This document shows positions 1 through 9,500 of a stretch of 64,000 nucleotides of DNA, one piece after another. The DNA lies in NCBI RefSeq assembly GCF_900111075.1, contig NZ_FOFZ01000005.1, forward strand, positions 1 to 64,000, read 5' to 3'. This stretch comes from Flavobacterium frigoris. GTDB taxonomy: Bacteria > Bacteroidota > Bacteroidia > Flavobacteriales > Flavobacteriaceae. The position numbers and the translations under genes are program-made. A model generated the notes under the pieces. It searched no databases, was not told where the DNA came from, and saw nothing but the letters and a program-made list of their open reading frames with translations. Each line of letters opens with the position of its first letter. Positions within the stretch are counted from its first letter, which is position 1.

Positions 1-97
1 AATTTAGAGGCGTGAGAAACATTGAGTTTTTCCTTTTTAGGCTAACTAATATATATGCCTAATTTTTGCTACTCCACAGGTTTTCGTTATGATCCCA

Positions 98-131
98 AAA
101 AAAGCTTTGAAGTGATTCAAAGCTTTTTTTT
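98..131. terminator. Bidirectional intrinsic terminator
   Basis: A 14-bp perfect inverted repeat (98-111 with 116-129, loop GTGA) has a T run on the plus strand and an A run on the other side, so it can stop transcription in both directions. A plus-strand transcript entering from before the window would end here. Confidence 0.75.
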
Positions 132-151
132 GTTATCTTCACTTTACTACA

Positions 152-183
152 CAAAAAAAGCCTCGAATTTCTTCGAGGCTTTT
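152..183 (-). terminator. Terminator of tRNA-His
   Basis: A 12-bp stem (156-167 with 172-183) and, read on the minus strand, a run of T after the stem. It lies just beyond the 3' end of the minus-strand tRNA gene. Confidence 0.75.
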
Positions 184-191
184 GCCTTTTG

Positions 192-266
192 GGTGGAAGA
201 CGGGGCTCGAACCCGCGACCCTCGGTACCACAAACCGATGCTCTAACCAACTGAGCTACAACCACC
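192..266 (-). tRNA. tRNA-His (GTG)
   Basis: The minus strand folds as a tRNA: D-stem GCTC/GAGC, anticodon stem TCGGT/ACCGA with loop TTGTGGT (anticodon GTG, His), 5-nt variable loop, T-stem GCGGG/CCCGT with loop TTCGAGC. The extra 5' G (G-1) opposite C73, a hallmark of histidine tRNA, is present at 266/192. The 3' CCA is not encoded. The acceptor stem GTGGTTG/CTTCCAC has two U-U oppositions at pairs 5-68 and 6-67. Confidence 0.95.
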
Positions 267-341
267 ATAATGCTTAGCGGTGGCAAAGATACAACATAAG
301 TTCACTTTTGCAAATAATTTTTTCAAAAAAAAACAGGAAAT

Positions 342-1058
342 TTAGATCAAATCCCCTAAACTATTGACTGCCAAATATCTTTCTACTGTAAAACCTTCCG
401 CATAATCTACTCCTGCAAGTCTACCTAGGTCCTGCGAGCGATAATTCAGGCTTTCAAAGAAGTTTTTAGAGGTAATTGGCGACTCGGGCTCTTTAGAATC
501 CTTATCATAAAACTGAGAACCATAAGCCAATATCGACTCTATTTTTTTAGCTGTAAATCCTGTAATATCCACAACAAAATCTGGTTCAATGTTTTTCCAT
601 TGAATGTAGTGGTAAACTACTTTAGGTCTCCATGCCTGTTGCTGCTCTCCTTCTAATTCTGTTTCTATCTTTCTCAATCCAGATAAAAAACAAGCGTCAG
701 AAACTAACTTGCTCCCTTTCCCGTGATCGATGTGACGATCATCAATTGCATTGCACAATACAATCTCGGGACGGTACTTCCGGATCATTTTAATAACCTC
801 ACGTTGGTGTTGTTCGTCATTGACAAAAAAACCGTCACGCATCTCCAGATTTTCCCTAGCAGAAACCCCTAGAATTTTTGCAGCAGCATTTGCTTCCTGA
901 TCTCTAATTGCAGCTGAACCTCGAGTTCCTAATTCGCCCCGAGTCAAATCGACAATCCCAACTGTTTTCCCTAAGGATATTTCTTTTAAAATGGTTCCCG
1001 AACATCCCAATTCTACATCATCTGGATGAGCTCCAAAAGCTAATATGTCTAATTTCAT
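342..1058 (-). CDS. bshB1: Bacillithiol biosynthesis deacetylase BshB1
   Basis: This 238-residue protein belongs to the PIG-L/LmbE zinc deacetylase family. By homology BshB1 removes the acetyl group from N-acetylglucosaminyl-malate, the second step of bacillithiol synthesis, in the cytoplasm. The N-terminal zinc motif AHPDD is at about residues 10-14, and DDRHIDHGKG near residue 110 carries further histidine ligands. The length is normal for BshB1. The ATG at 1058 is directly followed by MKLDILAFGAHPDD, the usual start. It lies downstream of the menaquinone genes on the same strand but 66 bp away, so co-transcription is possible and not shown. The other bsh genes are not in the window. Confidence 0.93.
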   Translation of the reverse strand: MKLDILAFGAHPDDVELGCSGTILKEISLGKTVGIVDLTRGELGTRGSAAIRDQEANAAAKILGVSARENLEMRDGFFVNDEQHQREVIKMIRKYRPEIVLCNAIDDRHIDHGKGSKLVSDACFLSGLRKIETELEGEQQQAWRPKVVYHYIQWKNIEPDFVVDITGFTAKKIESILAYGSQFYDKDSKEPESPITSKNFFESLNYRSQDLGRLAGVDYAEGFTVERYLAVNSLGDLI

Positions 1059-1124
1059 TTTTATCTTTTTTTGTGTCTTTTTCTACCTTCATTTTTCTTC
1101 CTTGTAACCTCTTTTATGCTCTTC

Positions 1125-2186
1125 CTATAACATCCTTTTCATTGTCAGCGACTTATTAACGCTTTCCTCCCACTCTTTTCTTGGATTGCTGTCTTTTGTA
1201 ATACCACAACCCATATACAAATGTGCCTGATTATCCTTGATTTTCATACATCTTAAATTGACATACAAATCAGATTTTAAAGTGGTTTTATTAAATCCTT
1301 CTTTGTTTAATTCGCCAAGAAAACCTGTATAATACTCTCTGTCATAGCCTTCGTTTTCCAAAATAAAAGTCTTTGCTTCTTGTTTAGGTAGCCCACAGAC
1401 TGCTGGCGTAGGATGCAAAACAGAAATTACCTGTTTCAAATTTGAATTGTCGTTTAATACGCCTTCAATATCTGTTTTAATATGCAATAAACTACCGGCT
1501 TTTATAGCATAAGGACTTGAAATCGAGACTTCTGAAGTTAAGTCTTTTAAATTATTTAAAATGAAGTCGGTAACAAACTGCTGTTCTTCCATTTCTTTTT
1601 TCTCCCAGATTGCTTTGGCTAAACCCTGGCTTGTTTGTGTTCCTGCTAATGCCATAGTAGAAAATTTCTTGTCATTCGCTTTAAGCAATCGTTCTGGGGT
1701 TGCTCCCATCCACAAACCAACTTTTGGGTGAAACCAACAGTAGCAAAAAGCATTTGGATAGCTTTGAATTAGTTTTTCGAACACAGTAACTAAATCAAAA
1801 TTAGCCAAGTCAATGATTTCTTTCCTAGACACCACTACCTTTTTAAAAATGCCCTCCACTATAGCATCAATTCCTTTTTGAACTAGAGATTCAAAATGTT
1901 CTTGATCTTGCTTATTTTCCGATTTTACAACATCAATATCAGGAATTTCTTCAATGGAAGTTACCAATTCACTCCATTTTATGGATTGATCATAAGGAAT
2001 CAGTACCATTTGGCTTCCTTCAAAAGGAGCAAAAACAAAACCAGCCTCCTCAAAGTTTTCAGCAAAATACAAATGATCATTTTTCTGAAAATAACCCACC
2101 ACTTTAATATTATCTGGCTTTTTGTATAGTACGAAAGGTAAGTTTTGCGACTCTTGTTGTTTTACTTTGATAAAAAAATCAATCAT
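1125..2186 (-). CDS. menF: Isochorismate synthase (MenF/EntC family)
   Basis: Chorismate-binding enzyme of 353 residues that isomerises chorismate to isochorismate, the entry step of menaquinone synthesis. The C-terminal chorismatase core is clear: KVVVSRKEI, GLWMGATPERLL, MALAGT, HPTPAVCGLPK, ENEGYDREYYTGFLGE, and the Mg-binding YMGCGITKDSNP..EWEE stretch near the end. The N-terminal third is divergent, as usual in the family. It is shorter than E. coli MenF (431) and typical for Bacteroidota. The thioesterase gene at 2233-2670 is 46 bp upstream on the same strand, so the two are probably one operon. A siderophore role (EntC) is less likely, because no siderophore genes are nearby. Confidence 0.9.
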   Translation of the reverse strand: MIDFFIKVKQQESQNLPFVLYKKPDNIKVVGYFQKNDHLYFAENFEEAGFVFAPFEGSQMVLIPYDQSIKWSELVTSIEEIPDIDVVKSENKQDQEHFESLVQKGIDAIVEGIFKKVVVSRKEIIDLANFDLVTVFEKLIQSYPNAFCYCWFHPKVGLWMGATPERLLKANDKKFSTMALAGTQTSQGLAKAIWEKKEMEEQQFVTDFILNNLKDLTSEVSISSPYAIKAGSLLHIKTDIEGVLNDNSNLKQVISVLHPTPAVCGLPKQEAKTFILENEGYDREYYTGFLGELNKEGFNKTTLKSDLYVNLRCMKIKDNQAHLYMGCGITKDSNPRKEWEESVNKSLTMKRML

Positions 2187-2232
2187 ATTTACTTTATTAT
2201 AAACCGAAGTTTTAATTAATAAAAAAGTCCCG

Positions 2233-2670
2233 TTATTCTTGTTTTCTGATACGTTTTGGCAAAACCATATTGGTCAATTTGCAAAGCGAAATAAGAGTGT
2301 CATTTTCATCGACAATACGTATTTCCCACAAATGAATACTTCGCCCTTTATGAATAATCCTCGCCGTCGCAGTGACTATCCCGTTGCGTTTTGCCTTTAA
2401 ATGATTTGCCGAAATCTCAATTCCACGTACTTCACTCAGCTCTGGATTAATAAATAAAAATGAAGCTGCACTACCAACACTTTCCGCCAAGGCAACCGAG
2501 GCGCCCCCGTGCAATAAACCCATAGGCTGATGAACAGTTGGATTCACGGGCATTGTTGCTGTCAAAAAATCTTCACCAGCATCAATATACTCAATATTTA
2601 GGGTGTCCATTAAAGTGTTTTTAGAAATACGATTACAATATTCCAGTATCTTTTCTTTATCGAATGTCAT
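2233..2670 (-). CDS. Hotdog-fold thioesterase, probable DHNA-CoA hydrolase (MenI-like)
   Basis: A 145-residue single-domain hotdog protein of the PaaI/4HBT type. The motif HQPMGLLHGGASVALAES (about residues 47-64) holds the catalytic-loop HGG and the downstream acidic residue, as in 1,4-dihydroxy-2-naphthoyl-CoA hydrolases. Its position immediately upstream of isochorismate synthase supports a role in menaquinone synthesis, releasing 1,4-dihydroxy-2-naphthoate from CoA. That specificity is inferred from context; a general acyl-CoA or phenylacetate-type thioesterase has the same motif. The start ATG at 2670 opens with MTFDKEKILEYCNRISKNTL, consistent with the family. Confidence 0.82.
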   Translation of the reverse strand: MTFDKEKILEYCNRISKNTLMDTLNIEYIDAGEDFLTATMPVNPTVHQPMGLLHGGASVALAESVGSAASFLFINPELSEVRGIEISANHLKAKRNGIVTATARIIHKGRSIHLWEIRIVDENDTLISLCKLTNMVLPKRIRKQE

Positions 2671-2810
2671 GAATTTTATTTTAATTGATTGTAAAAATAA
2701 TTAAAAGATAAGATACAAAAATTAATTCCAATATTTATTCTACGATCAAATTGAAAATCCGTGACAGTTCCCAATGAGTTTTTTCTTATTTTTACACAAA
2801 ATCAAACGAA

Positions 2811-4325
2811 ATGCGTACTTTCTCTCTATTGCTTTTTATCGGAATATTGTTGTCTGTTTGTTCATGTCGTTCTGATTTTGAAACGGTTGCCAGCACTGGA
2901 GATTTAACTTTTTCAAAAGACACTATCTATCTGGATACCGTTTTTAGTAACATCGGTTCCAGTACCTACCGACTCAAAGTTTACAATAAAAGTAAAAATG
3001 ATATTAGCATTCCCACGATAAAACTGGCAAAAGGGCTAAATTCTAAATACCGCATGACCGTGGACGGAATGCAAGGAAGCGAAGGGAAATCATTTAAAAA
3101 CATCGACCTACTTGCAAAAGATAGCTTATATATTTTTATAGAAACCACTGCCAATAGCACCGATACCAACCCAACTGATTTCCTATATACTGACCAAATT
3201 GAATTTGATGCCGGAACAAATTTACAAAAGGTAGAGTTAGTGACGCTTATCCAAGATGCCATTTTCTTATATCCAAAGCGCTTTGCAGATGGTACTACCG
3301 AAACACTGCCGCTGGGTGACGAAAAAATATATGGTTTTTATCTAGATGAAAATGACCCCGTAAACGGAAACGAGCTCGTATTTAATAATCAAAAGCCGTA
3401 TGTTATTTACGGCTACGCTGCGGCTCCCTCAGGGAAAAAAGTTGTTTTTAATGCCGGTTCTCGTGTTCATTTCCATGCTAACTCTGGACTTATCGTGAGT
3501 AATAACGCCTCAATAAACATAAATGGCTCCAAATCAAATTCAGCGCTATTTGAAAATGAAGTCATTTTTGAAGGCGATCGTCTGGAACCTGAGTATTCAG
3601 ATGTTCCCGGCCAATGGGGAACGATATGGCTTACAGACGGTAGCACAAATAACGTCATAGACCATTTGACTATTAAAAATGCTACCATTGGTTTACTGAT
3701 TCAAAACAATGATGGAACAACAGTATCCATAAAAAATACCCAAATTTACGATTCGTCCAATTATGGGATCTTAGCTCAAACAGCAAAAATCAATGGAGAA
3801 AATATTGTAATTAATTCTGCAGGACTAGCGAGTTTGGCTTGTTCTTATGGTGGGAATTATAAATTCACTCATTCCACGTTCAATAATAACTGGAATAGTT
3901 CGTCCCAAGTGGCCGTTGCAATAGATAATTTTATTGAAGGTGCCATTCCTGAAGTTAAAGACCTAACACAAGCCACTTTTAACAACTGCATTATTTATGG
4001 CTCATATTCGAACGAATTAAGCTTAACTAAAAAAACAACGGCTACATTTAACTATCAATTCAACAATTGCCTGATAAAGTATGATGCTACAACCACAAAT
4101 CAGGATTACCAATTCACGACTGACGCCACTCACTATACTGGTATACTTTTAAACCAAAGCCCTAAGTTTTATAAAGCTTCTCAAAACAAACTTACTATCG
4201 ACGAAACTTCCGGCGCTCTCGCAAAAGGGAATTCGGCCTATTTGATTCCGTTAGATATTTTAGGAAACACAAGAACTACTCCTCCTGACTTAGGTGCGTA
4301 TCAAAACAAACCTTTTCCTAAATAA
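2811..4325 (+). CDS. Lipoprotein with parallel beta-helix region, function unknown
   Basis: Predicted outer-membrane or periplasmic lipoprotein of 504 residues. It begins with a hydrophobic signal sequence ending in VCSCRSD, where one of the two cysteines should be the lipidated residue. Residues about 30-150 form a beta-rich N-terminal domain (DTIYLDTVFSNIGSSTY). Residues about 200-420 show short repeating beta strands typical of a right-handed parallel beta-helix (TIKNATIGLLIQNNDG). The C-terminus LGAYQN resembles Bacteroidota lipoproteins with pectate-lyase-like repeats. No catalytic motif was recognised, so substrate and function are unknown. It is divergent from the menaquinone genes with a 140-bp spacer. 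TATTTTTA at about 2787 may be a weak -7 box. Confidence 0.8.
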   Translation: MRTFSLLLFIGILLSVCSCRSDFETVASTGDLTFSKDTIYLDTVFSNIGSSTYRLKVYNKSKNDISIPTIKLAKGLNSKYRMTVDGMQGSEGKSFKNIDLLAKDSLYIFIETTANSTDTNPTDFLYTDQIEFDAGTNLQKVELVTLIQDAIFLYPKRFADGTTETLPLGDEKIYGFYLDENDPVNGNELVFNNQKPYVIYGYAAAPSGKKVVFNAGSRVHFHANSGLIVSNNASININGSKSNSALFENEVIFEGDRLEPEYSDVPGQWGTIWLTDGSTNNVIDHLTIKNATIGLLIQNNDGTTVSIKNTQIYDSSNYGILAQTAKINGENIVINSAGLASLACSYGGNYKFTHSTFNNNWNSSSQVAVAIDNFIEGAIPEVKDLTQATFNNCIIYGSYSNELSLTKKTTATFNYQFNNCLIKYDATTTNQDYQFTTDATHYTGILLNQSPKFYKASQNKLTIDETSGALAKGNSAYLIPLDILGNTRTTPPDLGAYQNKPFPK

Positions 4326-4570
4326 CTCTCATTCCAACTGTAGAAACGCTAATCTCTACTCCAACCTCTTTTAATAAATATTCCTTTAAATACACAACAT
4401 ATAGTAACTACTGTAAGATAATTAACAAAAATAGTAAACATTTCATAACATACTGTACTCCTAAAACATTTAGATTTGCCAACATCTAAAAAGTCAAATT
4501 CAAAAAATTCCGTCTTTTTGAACCTTCTTTTTGGATGCCCTAATTAACAAATCAATTTAAATTAAATTTT

Positions 4571-6403
4571 ATGAAAAAAACCTACTCTTTTCTCTTTTTA
4601 TTATTCTTCACAGCAGCTATTGCCCAAATACCATCGGGTTATTATGCAACAGCCACAGGAACATCTTACACACTGAAAACTCAATTGTACACTATTATTA
4701 AAGGCCATACGGATAATGGTTACGGTGGACTTTATACTACTTATCAAACATCGGATGTCGATAATTTTTATGAAAATGATGGTACTGTTTTAGACATGTA
4801 TTCTGAAAAACCAAACGGCACTGATCCTTATAATTATTCAACAGGATCTACACAACGATGTGGTAACTATTCCACGGAAGGGGATTGCTACAACAGAGAA
4901 CATATCATTCCACAATCTACTTTTGGTTCAGCGGCTCCCATGGTTTCTGATGCGCACTTTATCACCCCAACGGATGGAAAAGTAAACGGACAAAGATCCA
5001 ATTATCCGCATGGAACTGTAGCAACAGCAACCTGGACTTCGCTTAACGGAAGTAAATTAGGTTCTAGTTCCGTTTCTGGTTATGTAGGAACTGTTTTTGA
5101 ACCAATTGACGAATTTAAAGGAGACATTGCCCGAATGTATTTCTATTTTGCCACTCGTTATGAAACTACTGTTTCTGGTTATGCTTACCCCATGTTTAAT
5201 GGAACCAGCACTCAAGTCTTTACAACTTCATTTTTAAACATGCTCCTAGCTTGGAATGCCTTAGACCCAGTTAGCCCAAGAGAAATTGCCCGTAACAAAG
5301 CAATTTATGTTACTCAAAATAATAGAAATCCATACATTGACCATCCTGAATATGTTCAGCAAGTATGGAATCCAACTGCTGATACTACAGCACCTTCAAA
5401 TCCTACTAATTTAGTATCTTCAGGAACAACACAAACAACAACTAACTTATCTTGGACTGGCTCAACTGATAACGTAGCCGTAACAGGATACAATGTTTAC
5501 CAAGGAACAAGCTTAAAAGCTACCGTTACTGGAACTTCATACGCCGTTACAGGATTAACAGCCGCTACTGCTTACACTTTTTCAATAAAAGCAAAAGATG
5601 CTGCAGGAAACATTTCGGCTTCAAGCAACTCGGTAAATAGTACTACTACAGCTGCCACGGGCTCAACAACTGAATTATTATTTTCAGAATATATTGAAGG
5701 TTCATCAAACAACAAAGCGCTTGAAATTTCAAATGCTACAGGTATCGCCATTAATCTATCTGTTTATAGTGTGAAAAAACAAACTAACGGTGCTGGATCT
5801 TGGAGCTCAGGAATCGCCTTAAGCGGAACATTAAATAACGGAAGTAAATTTACTTTGGTAAACAGCTCCATGTCATCAAGTTGTTATCCTACAAGTTCAG
5901 CAACTATTTCTACTGCTGCTGCCGAAATGACTTTCAATGGTAATGATGCTGTCGGTTTATTTAAAAACGGAGTGCTTATCGATATCATTGGTACCTTCAA
6001 TGGTGGAACAGCAAACTTTGCCGCTAATGTAACCTTAAGAAGAAAAACAACCATAACTGGCCCAAAAACAACTTTTAATAAAACAGCTGAATGGGATTCT
6101 TATGCAGCAGATACTTGTAATAATCTTGGAAGTAAAATAATTTCTAAAGAGGCTAAAGAAGAAATAGTTATAGATGGAAACGATGTCACGATATATCCAA
6201 ATCCTTCAAACGGTAGCTTCACGATAGACAATTCAAACAAAGCCTTTTCTGTTGAAATTTATAATCTTTTAGGACAAAAAGTTTTTGAAAGTAATAATAC
6301 TAATGGAACAGCTTTATCAGTTTTACACCTAGACAAAGGACTGTATTTAATAAAAATAACGGATGACGCAAAAACTTCTGTTAAAAAAATCATTATCAAT
6401 TAG
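4571..6403 (+). CDS. Secreted endonuclease I with FnIII, lamin-tail and T9SS sorting domains
   Basis: Exported nuclease of 610 residues. A signal peptide (about 1-18, ending AAIAQ) is followed by an EndA/endonuclease I domain (about 20-270) with the metal-dependent catalytic motif NREHIIPQS near residue 111 and SDAHFITPTDGKVNGQRSN. Next come a fibronectin type III domain (about 275-358), a lamin-tail-like domain (about 368-515, starting ELLFSEYIEGSSNNKALEI) and a type A T9SS C-terminal domain (about 536-610: VTIYPNPSNGSF, YNLLGQKVFE, LDKGLYLIKI). It is therefore probably secreted by the type IX system and anchored or released at the surface, degrading extracellular DNA or RNA for nutrients. 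It stands as a single gene followed by its own terminator. Confidence 0.93.
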   Translation: MKKTYSFLFLLFFTAAIAQIPSGYYATATGTSYTLKTQLYTIIKGHTDNGYGGLYTTYQTSDVDNFYENDGTVLDMYSEKPNGTDPYNYSTGSTQRCGNYSTEGDCYNREHIIPQSTFGSAAPMVSDAHFITPTDGKVNGQRSNYPHGTVATATWTSLNGSKLGSSSVSGYVGTVFEPIDEFKGDIARMYFYFATRYETTVSGYAYPMFNGTSTQVFTTSFLNMLLAWNALDPVSPREIARNKAIYVTQNNRNPYIDHPEYVQQVWNPTADTTAPSNPTNLVSSGTTQTTTNLSWTGSTDNVAVTGYNVYQGTSLKATVTGTSYAVTGLTAATAYTFSIKAKDAAGNISASSNSVNSTTTAATGSTTELLFSEYIEGSSNNKALEISNATGIAINLSVYSVKKQTNGAGSWSSGIALSGTLNNGSKFTLVNSSMSSSCYPTSSATISTAAAEMTFNGNDAVGLFKNGVLIDIIGTFNGGTANFAANVTLRRKTTITGPKTTFNKTAEWDSYAADTCNNLGSKIISKEAKEEIVIDGNDVTIYPNPSNGSFTIDNSNKAFSVEIYNLLGQKVFESNNTNGTALSVLHLDKGLYLIKITDDAKTSVKKIIIN

Positions 6404-6428
6404 TTGACACAAAAATAACATCCATTTT

Positions 6429-6457
6429 AAAAGCGGCAATTATGCCGCTTTTTTTAT
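6429..6457 (+). terminator. Terminator of the endonuclease I gene
   Basis: A 10-bp stem AAAAGCGGCA/TGCCGCTTTT with loop ATTA, followed by a T run, 25 bp after the stop codon. Confidence 0.85.
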
Positions 6458-6480
6458 TAGAAATTTTAATCTTAATTGAC

Positions 6481-6488
6481 TAAATTTG
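6481..6488 (+). promoter_or_regulatory. Bacteroidota -7 box of purL
   Basis: TAAATTTG matches the TAnnTTTG consensus. It lies 28 bp before the ATG at 6516, so the possible TTG start at 6486 falls inside the promoter and is rejected. Confidence 0.65.
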
Positions 6489-6515
6489 CACCAAAATACA
6501 ACAAACTACACAACA

Positions 6516-9500
6516 ATGATCCATTTCTTTGAAAACCAAAGCAAAACTGTTTTTGCAGTACAAACGCAAAACGAAATTTCAGCTCAAGACATTTCAAAAT
6601 TAAACTGGCTTTTTGCCGACTCAAATAAAATTGAAAAATCCGTACTAACGGATTTTTTTGTTGGTCCCCGCGCCGCTATGGTCACTCCTTGGAGTACTAA
6701 TGCCGTTGAAATTACCCAAAATATGGCCATTTCAGGAATCATCAGAATTGAGGAGTTTCATTATGCTAAAGCTGATTCTGAGGATTTTGATCCGATGCTT
6801 TCGCAAAAATATTCCGAGTTAAATCAAACAATTTTCACTATCGATATCGCACCAGAAGCCATTTTGGATATTGATGATATTGCAGCTTACAACAAACAAG
6901 AAGGATTGTCTTTAAGTCCAGAAGAAGTAGAATACCTTGATAACTTAGCTGTTAAAATAGGTAGAAAACTAACTGATTCTGAAATATTTGGTTTTTCACA
7001 AGCCAATTCAGAGCATTGTCGTCACAAGATTTTCAACGGGAAATTTGTTATTGATGGTGTAGAAAAAGAATCTTCTTTATTCAAAATGATTAAGAAAACA
7101 TCGTTAGAAAATCCTAACGACATCGTTTCAGCATATAAAGACAATGTAGCTTTTGTAAAAGGGCCACGGGTAGAACAATTTGCTCCAAAAAGCGCAGACA
7201 AACCTGATTTTTACCAAGTAACAGAATTTGATTCGGTTATTTCCTTAAAAGCAGAAACACATAATTTCCCAACTACGGTAGAGCCTTTCAACGGAGCTGC
7301 AACGGGTTCAGGTGGAGAAATTCGTGACCGTCTAGCAGGTGGACAAGGTTCATTACCTATGGCAGGAACAGCAGTTTATATGACTTCTTATTCTAGATTA
7401 GAAGACTCATTCGACTCCGCTCAGAGTAGTCGCCCATGGGAAAACGGAATGGCCGAGAGAAAATGGTTGTACCAAACTCCAATGGATATTTTAATCAAAG
7501 CCTCAAACGGAGCTTCTGATTTTGGAAACAAATTTGGACAACCACTTATTACTGGTTCTGTTCTGACTTTCGAACACGAAGAAGATGCTCGTAAATTAGG
7601 TTTCGACAAAGTGATTATGCAAGCGGGTGGAATTGGTTACGGAAAATTAGAACAAGCGATCAAAAAAATACCACAAACAGGAGACAAAATTGTTATCCTG
7701 GGAGGAGAAAATTATAGAATCGGAATGGGTGGAGCTGCGGTTTCTTCTGCTGATACAGGAGCATTTAGTTCTGGTATTGAGTTAAACGCTATCCAACGTT
7801 CGAATCCAGAAATGCAAAAAAGAGTGGCTAATGCTATTCGTGGATTGGTAGAAAGCAATGAAAACCCAATCGTATCCATTCACGATCACGGTGCTGGAGG
7901 ACACTTAAACTGTCTGTCAGAACTAGTGGAAGATACCGGAGGTTTAATTGATTTGGACAAATTGCCTGTAGGTGACCCTACTCTTTCGGCAAAAGAAATC
8001 ATCGGTAACGAGTCTCAAGAAAGAATGGGCTTGGTTATCGGTCAGAAAGACATTGACACCTTACAAAAAATTGCCGATAGAGAGCGTGCTCCTATGTACC
8101 AAGTAGGTGACGTAACCGGAGACCATCGTTTTACTTTCGAATCAAAAACTACGGGTGCTAAGCCAATGGATTTTGCTTTGGAAGACTTTTTTGGAAGTTC
8201 GCCAAAAGTGGTGATGACCGATTCTACTATCGAAAGAAAATATGCTGATTTAGATTATTCGAAAGATAAAATCTCAACCTATTTAGAACAAGTGCTTCAA
8301 TTAGAAGCAGTAGCTTGTAAAGACTGGTTGACAAATAAAGTAGACCGTTGTGTGGGTGGTAAAGTAGCCAAACAACAAACTGCAGGACCATTGCAATTGC
8401 CGTTGAATAACTGCGGTGTAATGGCTTTGGATTATAACGGAAAAGAAGGAATTGCTACTTCTATAGGGCATTCGCCTGTAGCCGCTTTGCTTGATCCTGT
8501 TGCAGGAAGCAGAACTGCTATTGCCGAGGCTTTATCGAATATTGTGTGGGCTCCAATTAAAAACGGTTTAGACGGAATATCACTTTCGGCTAATTGGATG
8601 TGGGCTTGTAAAAACGAAGGAGAAGATGCTCGTTTGTACGCCGCCGTAGAAAGTTGTTCGAATTTTGCAATCGAATTGGGAATCAATATTCCAACAGGAA
8701 AAGACTCCCTTTCGATGAAACAAAAATATCCAAACGAAGAAGTAATTGCTCCGGGAACGGTAATTATTACTGCCGGTGGTAACTGTACCGATATCAGAAA
8801 AGTGGTAGAACCTGTCCTTCAAAGAGACGGAGGTTCAATATATTATATTAATTTATCGCAAGATGAGTACAAACTAGGTGGTTCTTCACTTGCACAAACG
8901 TTGAATACTATCGGGAAAGACGCACCAACAATTAAAGATGCAGCCTTTTTCAAAAGAGCCTTCAATACCATTCAAGAATTAATATTGGAAGACAATATTC
9001 TTGCAGGACACGACATAGGAAGTGGTGGTTTGATTACTACCCTTTTAGAAATGTGTTTTGCTGATAATAATTTAGGTGCCAAAATAGATTTCTCTGTTTT
9101 TGAAGAGAAAGACATCATCAAATACTTGTTTTCAGAGAATATCGGAATCGTGTTCCAAGCCAAAGACGATGTGGCTTTAGAGAATAAACTAAACACAAAT
9201 GGAGTTTCTTTCTACAAATTAGGAACAGCAACTTCCGAAGCAACTTTAGACTTTGGCCCTTGCAAATTAGACATTGCGAAATACAGAGACGTTTGGTTTA
9301 AAACTTCGTTTTTATTAGACCAAAAACAATCTAAAAATGGAACGGCACAAGCGCGTTTTGACAATTACAAAAACCAAGCATTAAACTATACTTTCCCAAC
9401 ACATTTCACAGGAAAAAAACCTGTCATCTCGAGCGGAGTCGAGAGACCAAAAGCGGCAATTATCCGTGAAAAAGGAAGTAATTCTGAACGCGAAATGGCA

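Noticed and set aside
3..62. A 19-codon open stretch that ends in TAA at the left window edge
   Set aside because: It could be the 3' end of a plus-strand gene that begins before the window, and a terminator follows at 98-131, but the sequence is too short to support a protein.
6486..6515. Upstream TTG start for purL
   Set aside because: It overlaps the -7 box TAAATTTG, so it would not be on the transcript as a start.
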